Shown: positions 36,121 through 49,199 of the stretch, one piece after another
How positions within the stretch are numbered: position 1 is the stretch's first letter
Layout of the letters: each line of letters starts with the position of its first letter
DNA from: Climacteris rufus
Taxonomy: Eukaryota > Chordata > Aves > Passeriformes > Climacteridae
NCBI GenBank assembly: GCA_013398175.1
Contig: VZRZ01004923.1
Coordinates: 220,290-284,289 of the forward strand
Direction: 5' to 3'
DNA: 64,000 nucleotides
The notes under the pieces: model-generated
What the model saw: the letters and a program-made list of their open reading frames with translations, nothing else
Told to the model about the DNA's origin: nothing
Databases searched by the model: none
Position numbers and translations under genes: made by a program

Positions 36121-39100
36121 AATAAGCGGCCTGGTTATAGCAATTTTTTTAAAGGTAAGGCACAATAAATGATTGCTAATAATACTCTGTAACTGAGGTG
36201 CATGTTCCTATAAAGATGAATACAAGCGACAGAGATTAAGCTTTGAATTCAAAAGTTGATTCATTGGTCAACATAAACCACACATACACAAATTTCATTA
36301 AAATCACTACTAAATTTGCTTAGGAAAAGCTCATATTTTAAAGCTGTGAGATAAACAAAGAGGCCTGCCTACTTTACTTTTTCTGTTCTCCTCTGATGTT
36401 CCTGTAGATTTTGTTGTGGTGAACTAGAGTATTTCTGTGAAAGTAACTGACAGCTTCTGAAATGTCTAAACTTTTGTGGGAGTTGGAGAGAGAAGGAAGT
36501 GAAATGTTGTTCTGGGAGGAAGTGGTTCTATTTCAGCAACAGATTGGATTCTTACCCACACTACCTGTGACAAATCACAAAATAAAATTTAAAAAAATGT
36601 GACAGATTCTCCAGCATTTTAGTTACCCCAGGACTCTTTCTCAAAAGCCCCAAGAGAGGAAGAAGTCATTTATCAGAAGTGAGGAATGAAATATGATAAT
36701 TATTTCTCTTAAACAAAAATGTAGGCAGCTACATCAGCTTACAAAAGGCACATAGGATCACAGGGCAATATCCTCCAGTGTTCTTTAAAGCCTTTCAGAT
36801 TTCACCAAATAATCAAACTGTTAGAGAACCAGAACCTGTCAAGTTCTTAACTTGAAGAGAGGAGAGAATAGGACAAATACCCTTTATATATATATTTATA
36901 TATGTGTAAATCCCCTTTCTTGCTTATGGGACAATATCCTATATAGCCCAGAAAACAGAACCACTGATGACTGAATGGACTTGGACAAAGAGTCTTGGTT
37001 TTTCTTCAGCAATTTCAAACTGGCAGCCCAGAATTACAGAATCAGAATGATAGTTGGAGTTGAACATGCATTATTACATTTTCTAACAGGAGCACCACAG
37101 CACAGCTGGGTAACATTAACGGTATAGAAGTTCTTCCTTTTCTTACAGGCATATTGTTTCCTTTCTGTGGGGAAACTGCCAATACTTCATGGAAATGGAG
37201 TAATGGAAAGGTCACAAAAATGACAAAATTTTCTGAATCTTCAATTTAATTTGTCTAGCCCTTCAAAATACTAATTAGCAAATTAATTAGACATTAAAAA
37301 TTCAATTTAGTCCATTAATAGCTATTAAACTAAAAATAAAATTTACTAGAGGAGATAAAGTATTCTATTTCTTGTGGCTAAAATTAGCACAAAACCCTCT
37401 TCATAATCTCTCATTATTACTACATTGCAAGGAGGAATTCATCCTTTTGTTTACCTATCCAACAACAGATGCAGAGCAGTCTTCCCCTGCTTTCAGACTC
37501 AACATGCAAAAGAGAGAAGTATCTGTTCAACTCCTTCTTTTTCATGGATGCACTTTGAGTTAATCTTGTCAAATATGATCCCCACTCTGTCTCCTCAAAG
37601 TCTGGTCGTTCAGCTCTTACCTCAGCTCTGTATCAAAACAGGAGTACAAAACACCAGTGACTCTGCCTGTGCCCCTGAGAGGCCATAAAGTACACAAAAA
37701 ATTAAATAGGTGGTTGTCTAACCCTTTGCCCTCACAACTACACAACTTTTCTCCCGTTAGAGGTACATTTTCAGATATTATCAGTTAAGAATAGATACCC
37801 CTCCTATTATTTTATCCTATGACACTATAAAAGAAGGTAACTTTTCCAATAAAAAAAAAAAAACCAGGTTTATCACAATAAAGAAAGCACAATTTCATGC
37901 CACTTTTGTCCCGTAAATTTTTTTGCTTGCCTGGTGAGTCAGTGGAGGCCTTGGCCTTAGTAATCTGTTCCTTTGTTAATCTGTGACACATTTATGTGAC
38001 TTGTTTATGGAATGCACTGTAGAGATCCAGACTTTCTTCTCTAACACATAAAATCTTGTAATTCTGAATTGTTTCCCTTAGTAAAGTATCACACAGAATT
38101 CCCAATTTTAATTTAATAACTAAATGCTCTGAGGTTACTGTTTTGGGTTTGAGATAAAAATAAGCAACACTCATACTGGTGTTTTGAGAGTTGGATTTTA
38201 ATTTCTTCTACACTTTAAAAATTATTGATTTCAGTTCAAGAGTCACTGTGATCAGAAGAAGCTTGGAGTAAAACAGAAGGGTTGAAAATAGAGCTAGCAT
38301 GAAGTCTACCTGCTCTTAAAAATATTACTTAAGGTTAACTTTATGTGACATTGTGTACTGTAACAAATTCAAAAAGTTTTCCTGAAAGTTTTCTTAAGAT
38401 GCTTAATGTATAGTGTGGTTAGAAGAAATATAATTGACTAAAGAGAATAGACTCCATGAGAACAGAGTTCCTTTCTTACTAATGTCAGATAAAAACTAAA
38501 TGCTAGATGTCCATCAGTAATCCAAAGGAAGCACGGAAAATACAAAATTTTACTTTGAAAATTAATCAGGAAATCATCATTTGGAAATATTTGGGACATT
38601 AAAAATACTAAAGAGAAAAATGCTCTTGTATTTTCCTGATTTTAGGGCAGAATGAGGTTAAGGGCTATTTGACAGATATGCAAAAGGACATACTCTAATA
38701 TGTGTTTACTTTTAAAATGAAGGAATTAAGCATTTTCTTCTGTCAGTAAAGAAATCAGAATCATAAACTTTTATGTATTGAATACTAACTTTTTATGTCT
38801 CTATTAAGAACCCCACAAGCCTCTCTAAATAGTAGACAACATCTTGTAGCAACAGTCTATGTAGGAGCAATTATGGAATTTTCCAGCATTTCTGTTGTAC
38901 ATTTGAACTTTATTCAGTTCTCAAATAGAGTACTCCATGGGGCATTTATTTCCTTTTTTCAATGCAGAATTACTGAAGAACTGTCTTTTGTTCCCTGAAC
39001 TCTTACATCATAAATAGTATTAAGACAATTTCACTCAGTTTCTGCTTTGTAGGGTGGGATTTGTGGGTTTCTGAATTTTTCAAGATGACTGTTAGTGTTG

Positions 39101-39738
39101 ACAAAGTGTGCCTGACACAGTTCCAACTCATTTCTCCCTCCATCAAAACTTCATTTTCTGTAATGCTTCTTTCTATTTGTTTCTGTCACTACAGCACTTT
39201 GATACAAAGAATAAAGACTGTCATTAGGTTGTGCAGGTATTACCACGATGCATGGAATATGCATTTGAACAGTAGAATGTTTAGGACAGAAACTTAATGG
39301 AATTAAGTAATATTGAGGAAATTCAACTTGTTGGTTTTTTTTTAAATGAGGACTGACAACTAGTGAGAAAATAAGCAACAAGACTGAAAAAAATAAATAC
39401 ATTAATGAACACTTATAGCTTGTATCTACTGGATTGAGTATTTCTGAAGTTAAGAGTTGAACTCTTTATCTTTCTTGGAAGGGATGGAGGGAGACTTCAC
39501 TTGTGTTTGGTCATTCCTCTTTGAATGTCAGAGTATATTTAGTCCTATTTAGCGTAGTTAGGGACCGGAGTCACTAGATAGCCATCAGAGAGTTATATAG
39601 GTTGCTTATTTGCTCAGAATGTTTTTGTTAAATGGCCTCCAACAAAATTCTGCAGCAGTAGTGGGACAGCATAAGCTCATCTGGACAGCTATGAGAAACA
39701 GCAAGGGCACCTTGCTCCCAGCATCAGCCTTCCTATGT
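36121..39738. other. AT-rich non-coding sequence
   Basis: No gene is supported. A faint resemblance to an inverted CR1 3' end exists at 37026-37070 but is too weak to call. A short TA-rich microsatellite lies near 36885-36905. Confidence 0.5.
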
Positions 39739-39868
39739 AGAGAATCACCAAATATGCTCAATTTGACCCAAAAGAATCACTGAGTCTGAGGTGAACGGCC
39801 CATATGGGGATTGATCCCACAACCTTGGCATTATTAACACCATGCTCTGAGTCAAACACTGGCACTGC
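39739..39868 (-). mobile_element. Degraded SINE: tRNA-Ile-derived head plus CR1-type tail (TguSINE1-like)
   Basis: On the minus strand, plus positions about 39797-39856 correspond to tRNA-Ile(AAT) from the D-arm to the acceptor end. They include GAGCATGGTGTTAATAATGCC (anticodon arm with AAT) and GGATCAATCCCCATATGGGCC, the T-arm/B-box with the acceptor strand. This is followed by a diverged CR1 3' end at plus 39739-39790, with TGATTCTTTTGGGTC and GTGATTCT. A tRNA-Ile head joined to a CR1 tail is the design of TguSINE1 described from zebra finch, moved by CR1 reverse transcriptase. The extreme 5' end (A box) is poorly preserved. Mismatches in the T-arm show that it is not a functional tRNA gene. 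Confidence 0.75.
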
Positions 39869-42800
39869 TGACATTCAGGTTGGTGTTGCAAAGGGAACTC
39901 TGGTCTGGATTAATGTTTTGGATCACAAGTGTTCAAGAACTGGTATATAGAGCTTGAATAAGCAAGCCCCATTAGAAGTAGGATTATTTCGACCTAAATG
40001 AATTATTGTGCTATCATCAATAATATACAGGATACACATTATTTCACCATTTCAGCTTATTGACTAAATATTTGCATTCTGAAGATGCCTAGCAGTTGTT
40101 TGCAATTGCAAGCACATCTACCATTTGTAACTCCTGAAACTTCTTCCATATCCAGATGCTACTAAGTTTCTGGGTTGGTGGTGTAGAAATAAGGGATGGA
40201 ACAATCTTCTACATAGTGGATAGGAGTCTCCTAGAGACAAATACTCAAATAAAACAAAAGGACCTCCTTAAAAGAGAGAACTTCCCCTGCCCAAATTTTC
40301 TTTAGATATTAATGTCCTAGACAAAAGAGGAAGGTTTTCTAAAAGGAAATTAAAACTTTTTTTATTGGATGAAAATCACTTAAGAGTTTTACAAAAGTGA
40401 AGGTTAATCGCAGTTCTCTTAGTCTATAAAACACTATTATTATTCACTTAGATATTTTGAAGGTAAGACACTCCTTAATGGCTTCCACAGTAAAATAAAT
40501 TAAATCCACCATTTAAATATAAGGAAGTTGTTTATGACTGACTGTATGAACAGACCAACCCTTATAGGCAGTATAAAGATTATAGTGCAAAGGGAACAAC
40601 ATGATACAACTATAGAAAAAATCTCAAATGGAAAGTAGAAGAAAGTTAAAATAATAGTTTATAAGTAAAAGTTATTTTTTTACTCTAATGTCTCCTAAAA
40701 TTATATTTTTCATTTTCATGGGCCTCCTGAAAAAGTGAAGTACTTGAAATATACAGGTGGGAAGGTGATGGTTTCTCCTGAAGCAGTGGAAGGATCACGA
40801 AATATCAAAACGTAATCCTCCTCTGTAAAAAGATTACACAAAGCAGTAGCACTTTCCAAGCTTTTATCCTAAACCACTTAAAAATGGTTTAACAGCACAC
40901 TTATTTCTTCATAAGACCAATATTCAATTGCCTGTTAAGGATGAGAAGATTTGCAACATTATCTTCAAAGTGGATACTTGGAAGACTGATGACTGGACTG
41001 TTTCAATGACAAGATAATAACATATATGCAAAAGTTCTGAACTTTATGTGTCTTCTCAGTGGGAATTTCTTAACCATGAAACTTAAAAATCATGTTCATT
41101 CTTAGTAACTAAATACTTCACAGGGTGACATTAATCTTGTTAAATCTTCTTAAACTGAACAGCTTCAGCAAACAAATTGAAATCGTACCAGCCTAGAACA
41201 CAGGAATTCTAGTCACAACATAGATGCCTATGGAAAAGTTTCTTTTCAAATGATCAAAAATAATTAATCATAGCAACTCTGCAGGTATTTCATTCCCAGT
41301 GTTAATTTATGTTCCAGTAATCTATAACAGCCCAATATGGTCTACATTGTTCCTTCAGAGGATAACTGCCTGCTTGTACCAGTATTTGCTTAAAAAGCTA
41401 CATGCAGCATCAAAAAGTTTTGATTGCCATAATGTAACAAAATGTCGGGATGCAAAAATCTTATATGTGAACAATAAAGAGCTTTATTTTGAAAAATGTG
41501 ATATTTAAAAGTAAATGCAGATCTGCTTTTATCCAGCTATTGTCTTTTGCTCTATACATACCATCAGATTTGGATTTTAGTATTCTTAGTGAGGCAAATT
41601 ACTCCATTTGAAATCATAAATGTCTACTTGTGACCCAAATGCTTCCACATTAATAGAACAAAATATTGCAAGGAATACAAACCTCACAGAAAGCACAACG
41701 AACACATTCTGCATACAGAGACTATGAGTAATAACAAGAAAGGAGAAAATAACATAAAATATAGGCACCCTCGTCTGAATAGAACAGTCATCATTTCCAT
41801 GAACTTCTAGCAGGCCTTCAACACACTGCTAATTCATATTTCCCTGCCTAGGAAATTAGTGCAATGTTCTATTATTAGATGCTATGCATCACAACACGTG
41901 ACATAGCTTCATGCAAAGTATCCAAGGGACGTGAGTACATATACAACCTTGCTACACGTAAACTGTTCTTAGTAGACTCCTTTGTGGGTTCTTCACTTTT
42001 GAATCAGTTTAAAAGCATTTCCACTGATGTCAGAAACTGTTTGAGTGGAAGAACTGAATTTAATTTTCATTATTTCTAAGGAGGAAAAATCCAATATTAT
42101 TTTGCAGTTGCAAACACATAGATGAAGGGCTTTTTTTTAATGAATTAGAGTAATTATGTAATAATTGCCATGAGATTTTCAGATTTTTTGTACATAAGCA
42201 TAATTTATAACTAATATTAAAACAATGGTATTGGTGTTTTACTCCCTAATTTTCAAATTAAAATGAAACAAAATAATAAGAACAATTGCAAAAGGTTTCT
42301 TTTCAAATGTTCTTTGATTGTCAATGTTATACCCGGTGTGGAACAGCAAATTGTACTATTAAGGAGGTACTAGAGTTTAACGCAAAGCTTGAGCTGATGG
42401 TAAAAATTCATCTTCATGTTTTGATCTGCTGTGAATGTATAACAGAAAAATGGGTTTCCAGTCTCTGATGATTTGCTTCTTTGAGTTGCTCAAAGTACAC
42501 CTCTGCCACAGAATTATCTATCAGGAATCTCACGAGGAGACACACAGAGAGGACATATACAATATTTTTCCTGAGTCCATAAACTTAGGACTGGTTTGGG
42601 TTTTTTTCAAGAAACTCCTTTTGCATTTGTACAATTTGTTGGTTTGTCTTTCAATAACACATAACTTTCTTCTTCTAAATGCAGCTTATCTCAAAGATCT
42701 AGATGCAATCTTTACAGTTACACTCTTAGCTATAAGATTAGTAAGTCACAAATGAGCAATGTTTTATAGCTGAATTCATACCTTGCAGAAAGTGTAATAT

Positions 42801-45800
42801 GTCTAGCTCCACAGGTCATTTCACTCTGAGCACACCGCTCCTTTTCATGGAAATGTTTTGGCTTTTGCCTGTATGCAAAAATGAGGGCTCACCCTTTCAC
42901 TGCTTTTGCAAATCCAACTTCATATCCACACACAATAGACACCAAGCATCTTGCAACTGCCTATCATGGATATTTTTAATAGTATTTGTACACACAATGA
43001 GGGTGACGTTCTAGTACTAAGCATGTCATCTCTACGATGGAAAACATTTATTTTGTTTTATGCTGTCAGCCTATTTTTCTAGAGTCATTCTTTGATGGTG
43101 TGACTAGACAGATACTATATTTCCCTATAAATTCCTTATATGTTTGTGAAAAAAAGTACACATGAGAAAGTGCACATGAAAAAGACACGGAAAATCTTTA
43201 GTGAAGGTTCTTTTGTTAGCTATTACTATTTTGCATGCTAAAATAGAAAAAAACAAGCTTGTAAGCCACCACAAAAAGCACTGATAAAGAATCTGGTTTG
43301 AACAAATTCTTCCTAGCTTTGTGTTATAGCATATCTGACTAGAAAAAAAGCAAGGAACTTAAAGCTATAAACGGGTTGGTTTTATTATATATGTTTTTAA
43401 TGTACACAGTGATATTATTATATAAGGTTTGGTGAAAGGTGTTTTCTTCAGTGAGAGATATCAAATAGTCACCTCATAAAAAAGAGAAGCAAAAACATGT
43501 TTACTAACCAGGAAAATAATAAGATGATTCTTACTGCAGCAGAAAACATTTACTGCCTATGTAAGCTGCAGCAATCAGTAGCAACACCACCTAGAAGGCT
43601 TGAAAGGGAGAGAGGGTATAAAAGCTAAGATTTCCTCCGAGAGGAAGGAGGTATACATGGATACCCTGAGCATTGCTGGAGCAAGAGACAAAGAAATGGA
43701 TGAGGAGGGGGAAAGTATTTTATTTGGTACAAGCAAATTAGACACAAATTTTCTTCTGTTTATCCACCTGCATCAACTTGCAAGGGTACAAACGTGTAAC
43801 TATGTTTGTTTTAGCTACTGTAAGTGCTTGTAGATGTATTTAGACTTTAACCTGACTTGGACAAAGTGGCTTTTTTCAAGTTAGAAAACCAAGTGTGTCC
43901 TTCATCCAAGGCTGTGGAGAATCTTTTAAACATGTGTGCACTAGTGATCTCCACTCCCTGTCTGATCCAGGCCAGGTGATGAGAGAGCTCCACAAGGGAC
44001 AAGCCAAGCAAAACTGTCTTCTAGTGACTCTTAGTGGCATTGAAACCTCCCTCACATTCATCAGAACAATCTGAGTGTCACAGGCAGAGTGTCCCATGGA
44101 CTCCACACTTTGTCCTAGTGTACCTAAATTCAGTTATTAGAATTTGCTAGCAATATAAATTTGAATTAGAGTTATGTCTGATTTATTCCATCATAACAAA
44201 AATTTTAATTCTCTGGAGGTAAATATTTCCCTCCTTCTACAGGCCATAAGTACATGATATATAGCCTAAACACACAACTTTTAGACAACTGAGGTTATCA
44301 GAATTCCCATCTCATAAAAGCCATAGATAAGGAACTAGTTAAAAAAAGTATCAGTATTTTACTCTTCATCTTTTGAACCTTTAGGTCATGTTTTAAGACT
44401 TAATCCTTCAAACATGAAGTCTAGAAATTGATGTCTGAGACATTCCTGTTATTGCTGAAAATTCATTTTAAGCAAGAAATGTAAAAAGGGTTATTAAATA
44501 ATAGATAGTAAACATAGGTAAACATAAACAGAACGTAGCATTCCACCCCATCTTCCCCCTCTAACCCCCACCCCCCTTACAAATGCCTTACAAATTAAGG
44601 CATTTTCCAGGGTAGAATTCACTAGTTATAAGCCTACATACAGTTCTGACATTTTACCCTAATCAGTAGATCTGAAGTTCGCCTTGCATGTACATCCTCA
44701 TCAATTCATAATGCAAAAAAAAAAGTATCAAACTGCCACCTGCTGAGAAACAGATTTATTGTGTTGACACAATACAGATACTGTTATTTCATCCTCATTT
44801 ATTAAGCATGTTTCACTGTAATTACTGAATATACTATATCATTGTGGAGCAGGTAGAAATGCTTTAACATTGAAATCCTGAAAGTGTGCTAAAAGTACAT
44901 TTGGAAAATGAAGAAAGATGATTCTATATTTCTAATAGAAAATTACAGCAAGTGTGGATAAAATGCTGTTCTATCTTATTCAGAACAGGTGCACATTAAT
45001 CATCAGTAATTTATAGTCTGCATGACTAATACAATTGGCCACAAAAAAGTAACATTCTATATCTTCCCCATTCAGCATTCATTTGCAATTTTATTTATAA
45101 TTGTCAACTACTTTAATCAGAAATAAGCTTCCTATAGAATATTTCAGAGTCTACAAAACAGATCTTTTTGTTTCTTCTTCTGGGCATTATTTACTAAGTT
45201 AGGATTTTTAATCATTATTTATGATATAAGAGGGGTATCAAACAACATGTGGGCTGCAACAGTTCATTTCATTTCATGTCACTTTAGAAATATAATAGCC
45301 CTAGTTTTCAGCCAAGGATGGGAGGAGGGTGGACCCTGGAGCAGTGTGGGAGTGTCTATGTTGTTATTCTATACCACGCACATCATCACAGGAGAATGGA
45401 ACAAGGGGATTCTCACATCTGTGAAAAAGGGACCGTGGCTTTGGATGGAAGACAAATACTGGGTTCAGCAGCAAGAAAACACTTCTGCTGCTGTCATGAC
45501 CTTCAGAAAGTTAAATTTCTAAGTTCATAAGGATTTAGAAGCCACTAGCTACCCTGAGAACCCTGGCTTTTGGTGGAGGGATGATCAATTTTAGCTCCTA
45601 TAATGGCTCTTTATTAATTCCTTAAGGTGAGTTTGAAGAAAATAATTCAGTCAAGAGGACAAACTTCAGTGATAGAATACAAAATACTTATAACACATTT
45701 AGTTTTATTGTGATTCTTTATCTAAAATACTGGTATCAAGATACAGTTTCCTTGCTTTTAACATAAATCATATATATATATACATATTTCAAGGCCTTGG

Positions 45801-46899
45801 CTTTATATATGAAGCTATAATCTGTCTCCCTTATAAATTCTAATAATGAATAGCAAAAGCACAAAACCATACTAAGGAGGAAGAACATTCTTCTTACAAC
45901 TTTACTAAGTAGAAAAGATGAAATCCTCAACTTCCTTGAGAAGCTCAGCAAAAATATGGTAGTGTCTGAGCTATCCAATCATCCAGTCATAAAATCCTTC
46001 CTCTTCTATCTTGATCTTTTTTCACTCCAAGTTTGTTTACCTGCTATTGCCAAATAGAGACAGAAGTAAACAAAATTTTGTTTATAATAGAGCAGTTTCG
46101 CTGTTCAGAGAGAAAAGATAACTGTGGGGTAATATAACAAATACATTCTCATGAAAAATCTACATTTCGAAACAAAAAATTATCTTGGTAGCAGAAGAGT
46201 TTCTGAATCGCACAATTCTCCATGAGTGTACAATCTTTCCAAAGATTAATTTCTTTATAACTTGTTACAAAGGAAAACATTGCATAAACTTGATCAGGTT
46301 CCTTTTATTGTTTTGTTTGGTCTTGTTCAGCAAGACAAATGTTGAATCAGTGCCACTAGTGAGACAAATGCCTTGCCTGACACATTCATCCTGATAAAGC
46401 TCATGTACTGGGTACAATTCCTTTAATGCACCATACTGTACAAATTTAAAAGTACAGTGCCATACTATCTAAGACTGAATTATTAAACTCTTTGCTCTTA
46501 CAGCCCAGTAAAAAACCAGGATATAAAAGTCTCTGAAGGTATAACTAGATGTCTCCTCTCTCCCAACAAGAACAAACTAAGAAGTAGAAAGCTGTGTGTG
46601 TATGTATGGTGAGCCTAGCTCCATCAGGATACATGGCATCAGAGTCCCCACCAGAGCAACAAGGTTCACTGCCTCCCTCTAAGCTGGATGCCAGGAAGCT
46701 GGAAAAATACCTGGGGTTGCCACTGCAGGTGTGGCTGGAAAGCTGACTCAAGTATCTTGTCAAAACATTTTAATCCCTAATATCAATTTGCCAACTAATT
46801 TTAGAGTCTGTAAATAATCTGCAATTTCCCTTGATTCTGACCAGCATTGCCATTTTGTGGCTCAACTTTCAAAAAGCCAGTCTGCCTCCCCTTTAAAAT
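39869..46899. other. AT-rich non-coding sequence
   Basis: Seven kilobases without a supported gene or recognisable element. Several plus-strand frames of 60-106 codons near 41.3-43.0 kb have no motif and no splice context. Short TA-rich and C-rich runs occur near 45770 and 44565. Confidence 0.5.
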
Positions 46900-46903
46900 C
46901 TGT

Positions 46904-47338
46904 TGTTGCCTGAAAAGGCTAGCCCAAAAACTGAGACTGGTCAGGAGTAAAGGAATAAGGGTGGGTATTTATTCAAAAGGCCTTCAAACGTACATTTAGG
47001 ACAGACAAAACCCCCCTAGGGGCATCACCCAAAATGAACAACGAGTCACAAGTTCTCCACACCGTTATAGGTTTGGTCCATTTGCATATCAGCATAAATT
47101 CACCAATTAAAACTCTGCAATTTCCCCCTAGCTCCCCTACATCGCTCCTCCCCCCCCCGCCCTTTAGAAGCTTGGGCCTGGGCAGTCCAAGTGTCCTTGA
47201 AGAGCAAGCCCAGAGAGGCACTGTTATGTCTGTCTTAGCATGAGAGAACAGCAGCTAACAGGCTATGAAGCATTTCAGAGTTACACATTAGGCAATACAG
47301 AATTCGAAAAAATATAAGGGTTAAAGCCTACGGCAACA
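46904..47338 (-). mobile_element. Solo LTR of an endogenous retrovirus with 4-bp target duplication
   Basis: A 435-bp unit starts TGTTGCC and ends GGCAACA, a perfect 7-bp inverted terminal repeat with TG...CA ends. It is flanked by the direct repeat CTGT at 46900-46903 and 47339-47342. The minus strand carries AATAAA (plus 46968-46973) about 65 bp before its 3' end, fixing the transcriptional orientation. A C-rich tract lies at about 47148-47162. There is no second LTR or internal region, so it is a solo LTR. A 4-bp duplication is usual for gammaretrovirus-like (class I) integrases. That class is inferred from duplication length only. Confidence 0.85.
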
Positions 47339-47342
47339 CTGT

Positions 47343-47899
47343 GACTGCTCCTTAGAAATCTACTGAAGATTTAGATGGATTGCTTGTTTAAAATTAAAAA
47401 GACTGGGACAGAAAATGTGAGATTGTATTTGTTCTTACCAGGGCTTTTGTGACCTTGGACTTAGGAAACCCTCCCCATAAAACTGCTCCCTTTACACTAT
47501 CTGCTTCAACCAGGAGACAGAGATGAGTCTCTAAGTGTGATCACAGCAGTGGTAAAAGGGACAACATGAATTTTGATGGAAAATGCTAAACCTGATATGG
47601 GGTTACAGAGCATCTGTCCCTGGCTTCCCCATGCCTGTGGGTATCAGGCTTCACTGCTCTGAGGTGGCACAGCTCTGTCTCCTCCACTACATAAATCCCA
47701 ACTGAGTGACACCACTAGAGGGGGAGCTGACCATATTTATCAACAATATCAAACTACTGCATGTGCCTCAGTGATACCAGTGGATTGTTGAGGTAGGTGG
47801 GGGCAAAAAAAACCCTTTCCATTCCAGAAAAAGACTACCCCAATTTAAAAATGCTATAGATATATGTGTAGGCTAGATAATGCCAAACATTTAGGAGAA
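47343..47899. other. Unassigned sequence between LTR and CR1
   Basis: Somewhat less AT-rich than the window average. I recognise no gene or repeat. The exact 5' truncation point of the following CR1 is uncertain, so the last bases could belong to it. Confidence 0.45.
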
Positions 47900-47938
47900 T
47901 GATAGAGCCAAAAGTGTAGGGACTGGAAGCTGGCCAAT

Positions 47939-48499
47939 GTGACCCCCATTCACAAAATGGGTAGGAAGGAGGACACTGGGAATTACAGGCCAGTTAGCCT
48001 GACCTCAGTACACAGTAAGGTAATGGAACAGTTTATATTGAGTGTCATCATGCAGCACTTACAGGATGGCCAGGGTATCAGACCCAGCCAGCATGGATTT
48101 AGGAGGGGTAGGTCATATTTGACCAACCAGGTCTCCTTTTATGACCGGGTGACCCACCTGGTGGATGCAGGCAAGGCTGTGGGTGTTGTCTATTTAGACT
48201 TCAGCAAGGCCTTTGACACTGTTTCCCACAGCATCCTCCTGGAAAAGCTGGCAGCCCATGGCTTGAACAGGAGCGCTCTTCGCTGGGTTAAGAACTGGCT
48301 GGATGGCCGGGCCCAGAGAGTGCTGGTGAATGGTGCTGCATCCAGCTGGTGGCCTGTCACCAGTGGTGTTCCTCAGGGGTCTGTGCTGGGGCCAGATCTG
48401 TTCAATACTTCTATTGACAACATGGTTGAGGGTATTGAGTCTTTCATTAGTAAATTTGCAGATGATGCTAAGCTGGGAGTACGTGCCGATGTTGGAAAG
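47939..48499 (+). pseudogene. CR1 ORF2 reverse transcriptase core (broken)
   Basis: An open stretch of 187 codons covers much of the CR1 reverse transcriptase. It shows NYRPVSLTS at residues 15-23, the first catalytic Asp region YLDFSKAFD at 85-93, GVPQGSVLGP at 143-152 and the FADD active-site box at 173-176. The enzyme copies CR1 RNA into DNA at a nicked target. The frame stops just after the FADD box, while the recognisable continuation (RRALQRDLEQLDGW) is in another frame, so a small indel separates them and the copy cannot encode a full enzyme. No start codon of its own is implied, since upstream ORF2 is lost. Confidence 0.9.
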
Positions 48500-48603
48500 T
48501 AGGAGGGCTCTGCAGAGAGATTTGGAACAGTTGGATGGATGGACAGAGTCCAATAAGATGAAGTTTAGTAAGTCCAAGTGCCGAGTCCTGCATTTTGGTC
48601 ACA

Positions 48604-48895
48604 NNNNNNNNNNNNNNNNNNNNNNNNNNNNNNNNNNNNNNNNNNNNNNNNNNNNNNNNNNNNNNNNNNNNNNNNNNNNNNNNNNNNNNNNNNNNNNNNN
48701 NNNNNNNNNNNNNNNNNNNNNNNNNNNNNNNNNNNNNNNNNNNNNNNNNNNNNNNNNNNNNNNNNNNNNNNNNNNNNNNNNNNNNNNNNNNNNNNNNNNN
48801 NNNNNNNNNNNNNNNNNNNNNNNNNNNNNNNNNNNNNNNNNNNNNNNNNNNNNNNNNNNNNNNNNNNNNNNNNNNNNNNNNNNNNNNNNNNNNNN
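48604..48895. other. Assembly gap (292 N) within the CR1
   Basis: CR1 ORF2 sequence continues on both sides (CRVLHFGH before, LFSLEKRRLRGD after), so the gap lies in repeat sequence. The expected missing CR1 length from memory of the consensus is somewhat larger than 292 bp, so the size may be an estimate or the copy may carry a deletion. Confidence 0.95.
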
Positions 48896-49199
48896 GGGAG
48901 ATGGGGTTGTTTAGCCTGGAGAAAAGGAGACTCAGAGGTGACCTTATCACACTACAACTTCCTGAAGGGTCATTGTAGTCAGGTGGGGGTTGGTCTCTTT
49001 CTCCAGGCAGCAACTGAGAGAACAAGAGGACACAGTGTTAAGCTGCACCAGGGGAAATATAGGCTGGATAAGAACAAAAAGATTTTTTACGGAAAGAGTG
49101 GTAAAATACTGGATTTGTCTGCCTAGGGAGGTAATGGAGTCATCATCCCTGGATGTGTTTAAAAAAAGATTGGACGTGGCACTCAGTTCCATGGTTTAG
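48896..49199 (+). pseudogene. CR1 ORF2 C-terminal segment (frameshifted)
   Basis: The typical CR1 ORF2 C-terminus is present in pieces: GLFSLEKRRLRGDLI just after the gap, then a shift into a second frame at about 48990 containing KRFFTERVVKYWICLPREV and ending KKRLDVALSSMV with its stop at 49197-49199. At least one frameshift lies between about 48950 and 49010, so the segment is non-functional. It is contiguous with the CR1 3' tail. Confidence 0.85.

Noticed and set aside
37026..37070. Faint match to an inverted CR1 3' tail
   Set aside because: Only a few short words agree and no adjoining CR1 sequence follows.
39797..39856. Functional tRNA-Ile gene
   Set aside because: The acceptor and D-arm halves are degraded, the T-arm has mismatches, and a CR1-type tail follows directly, so it is a SINE.
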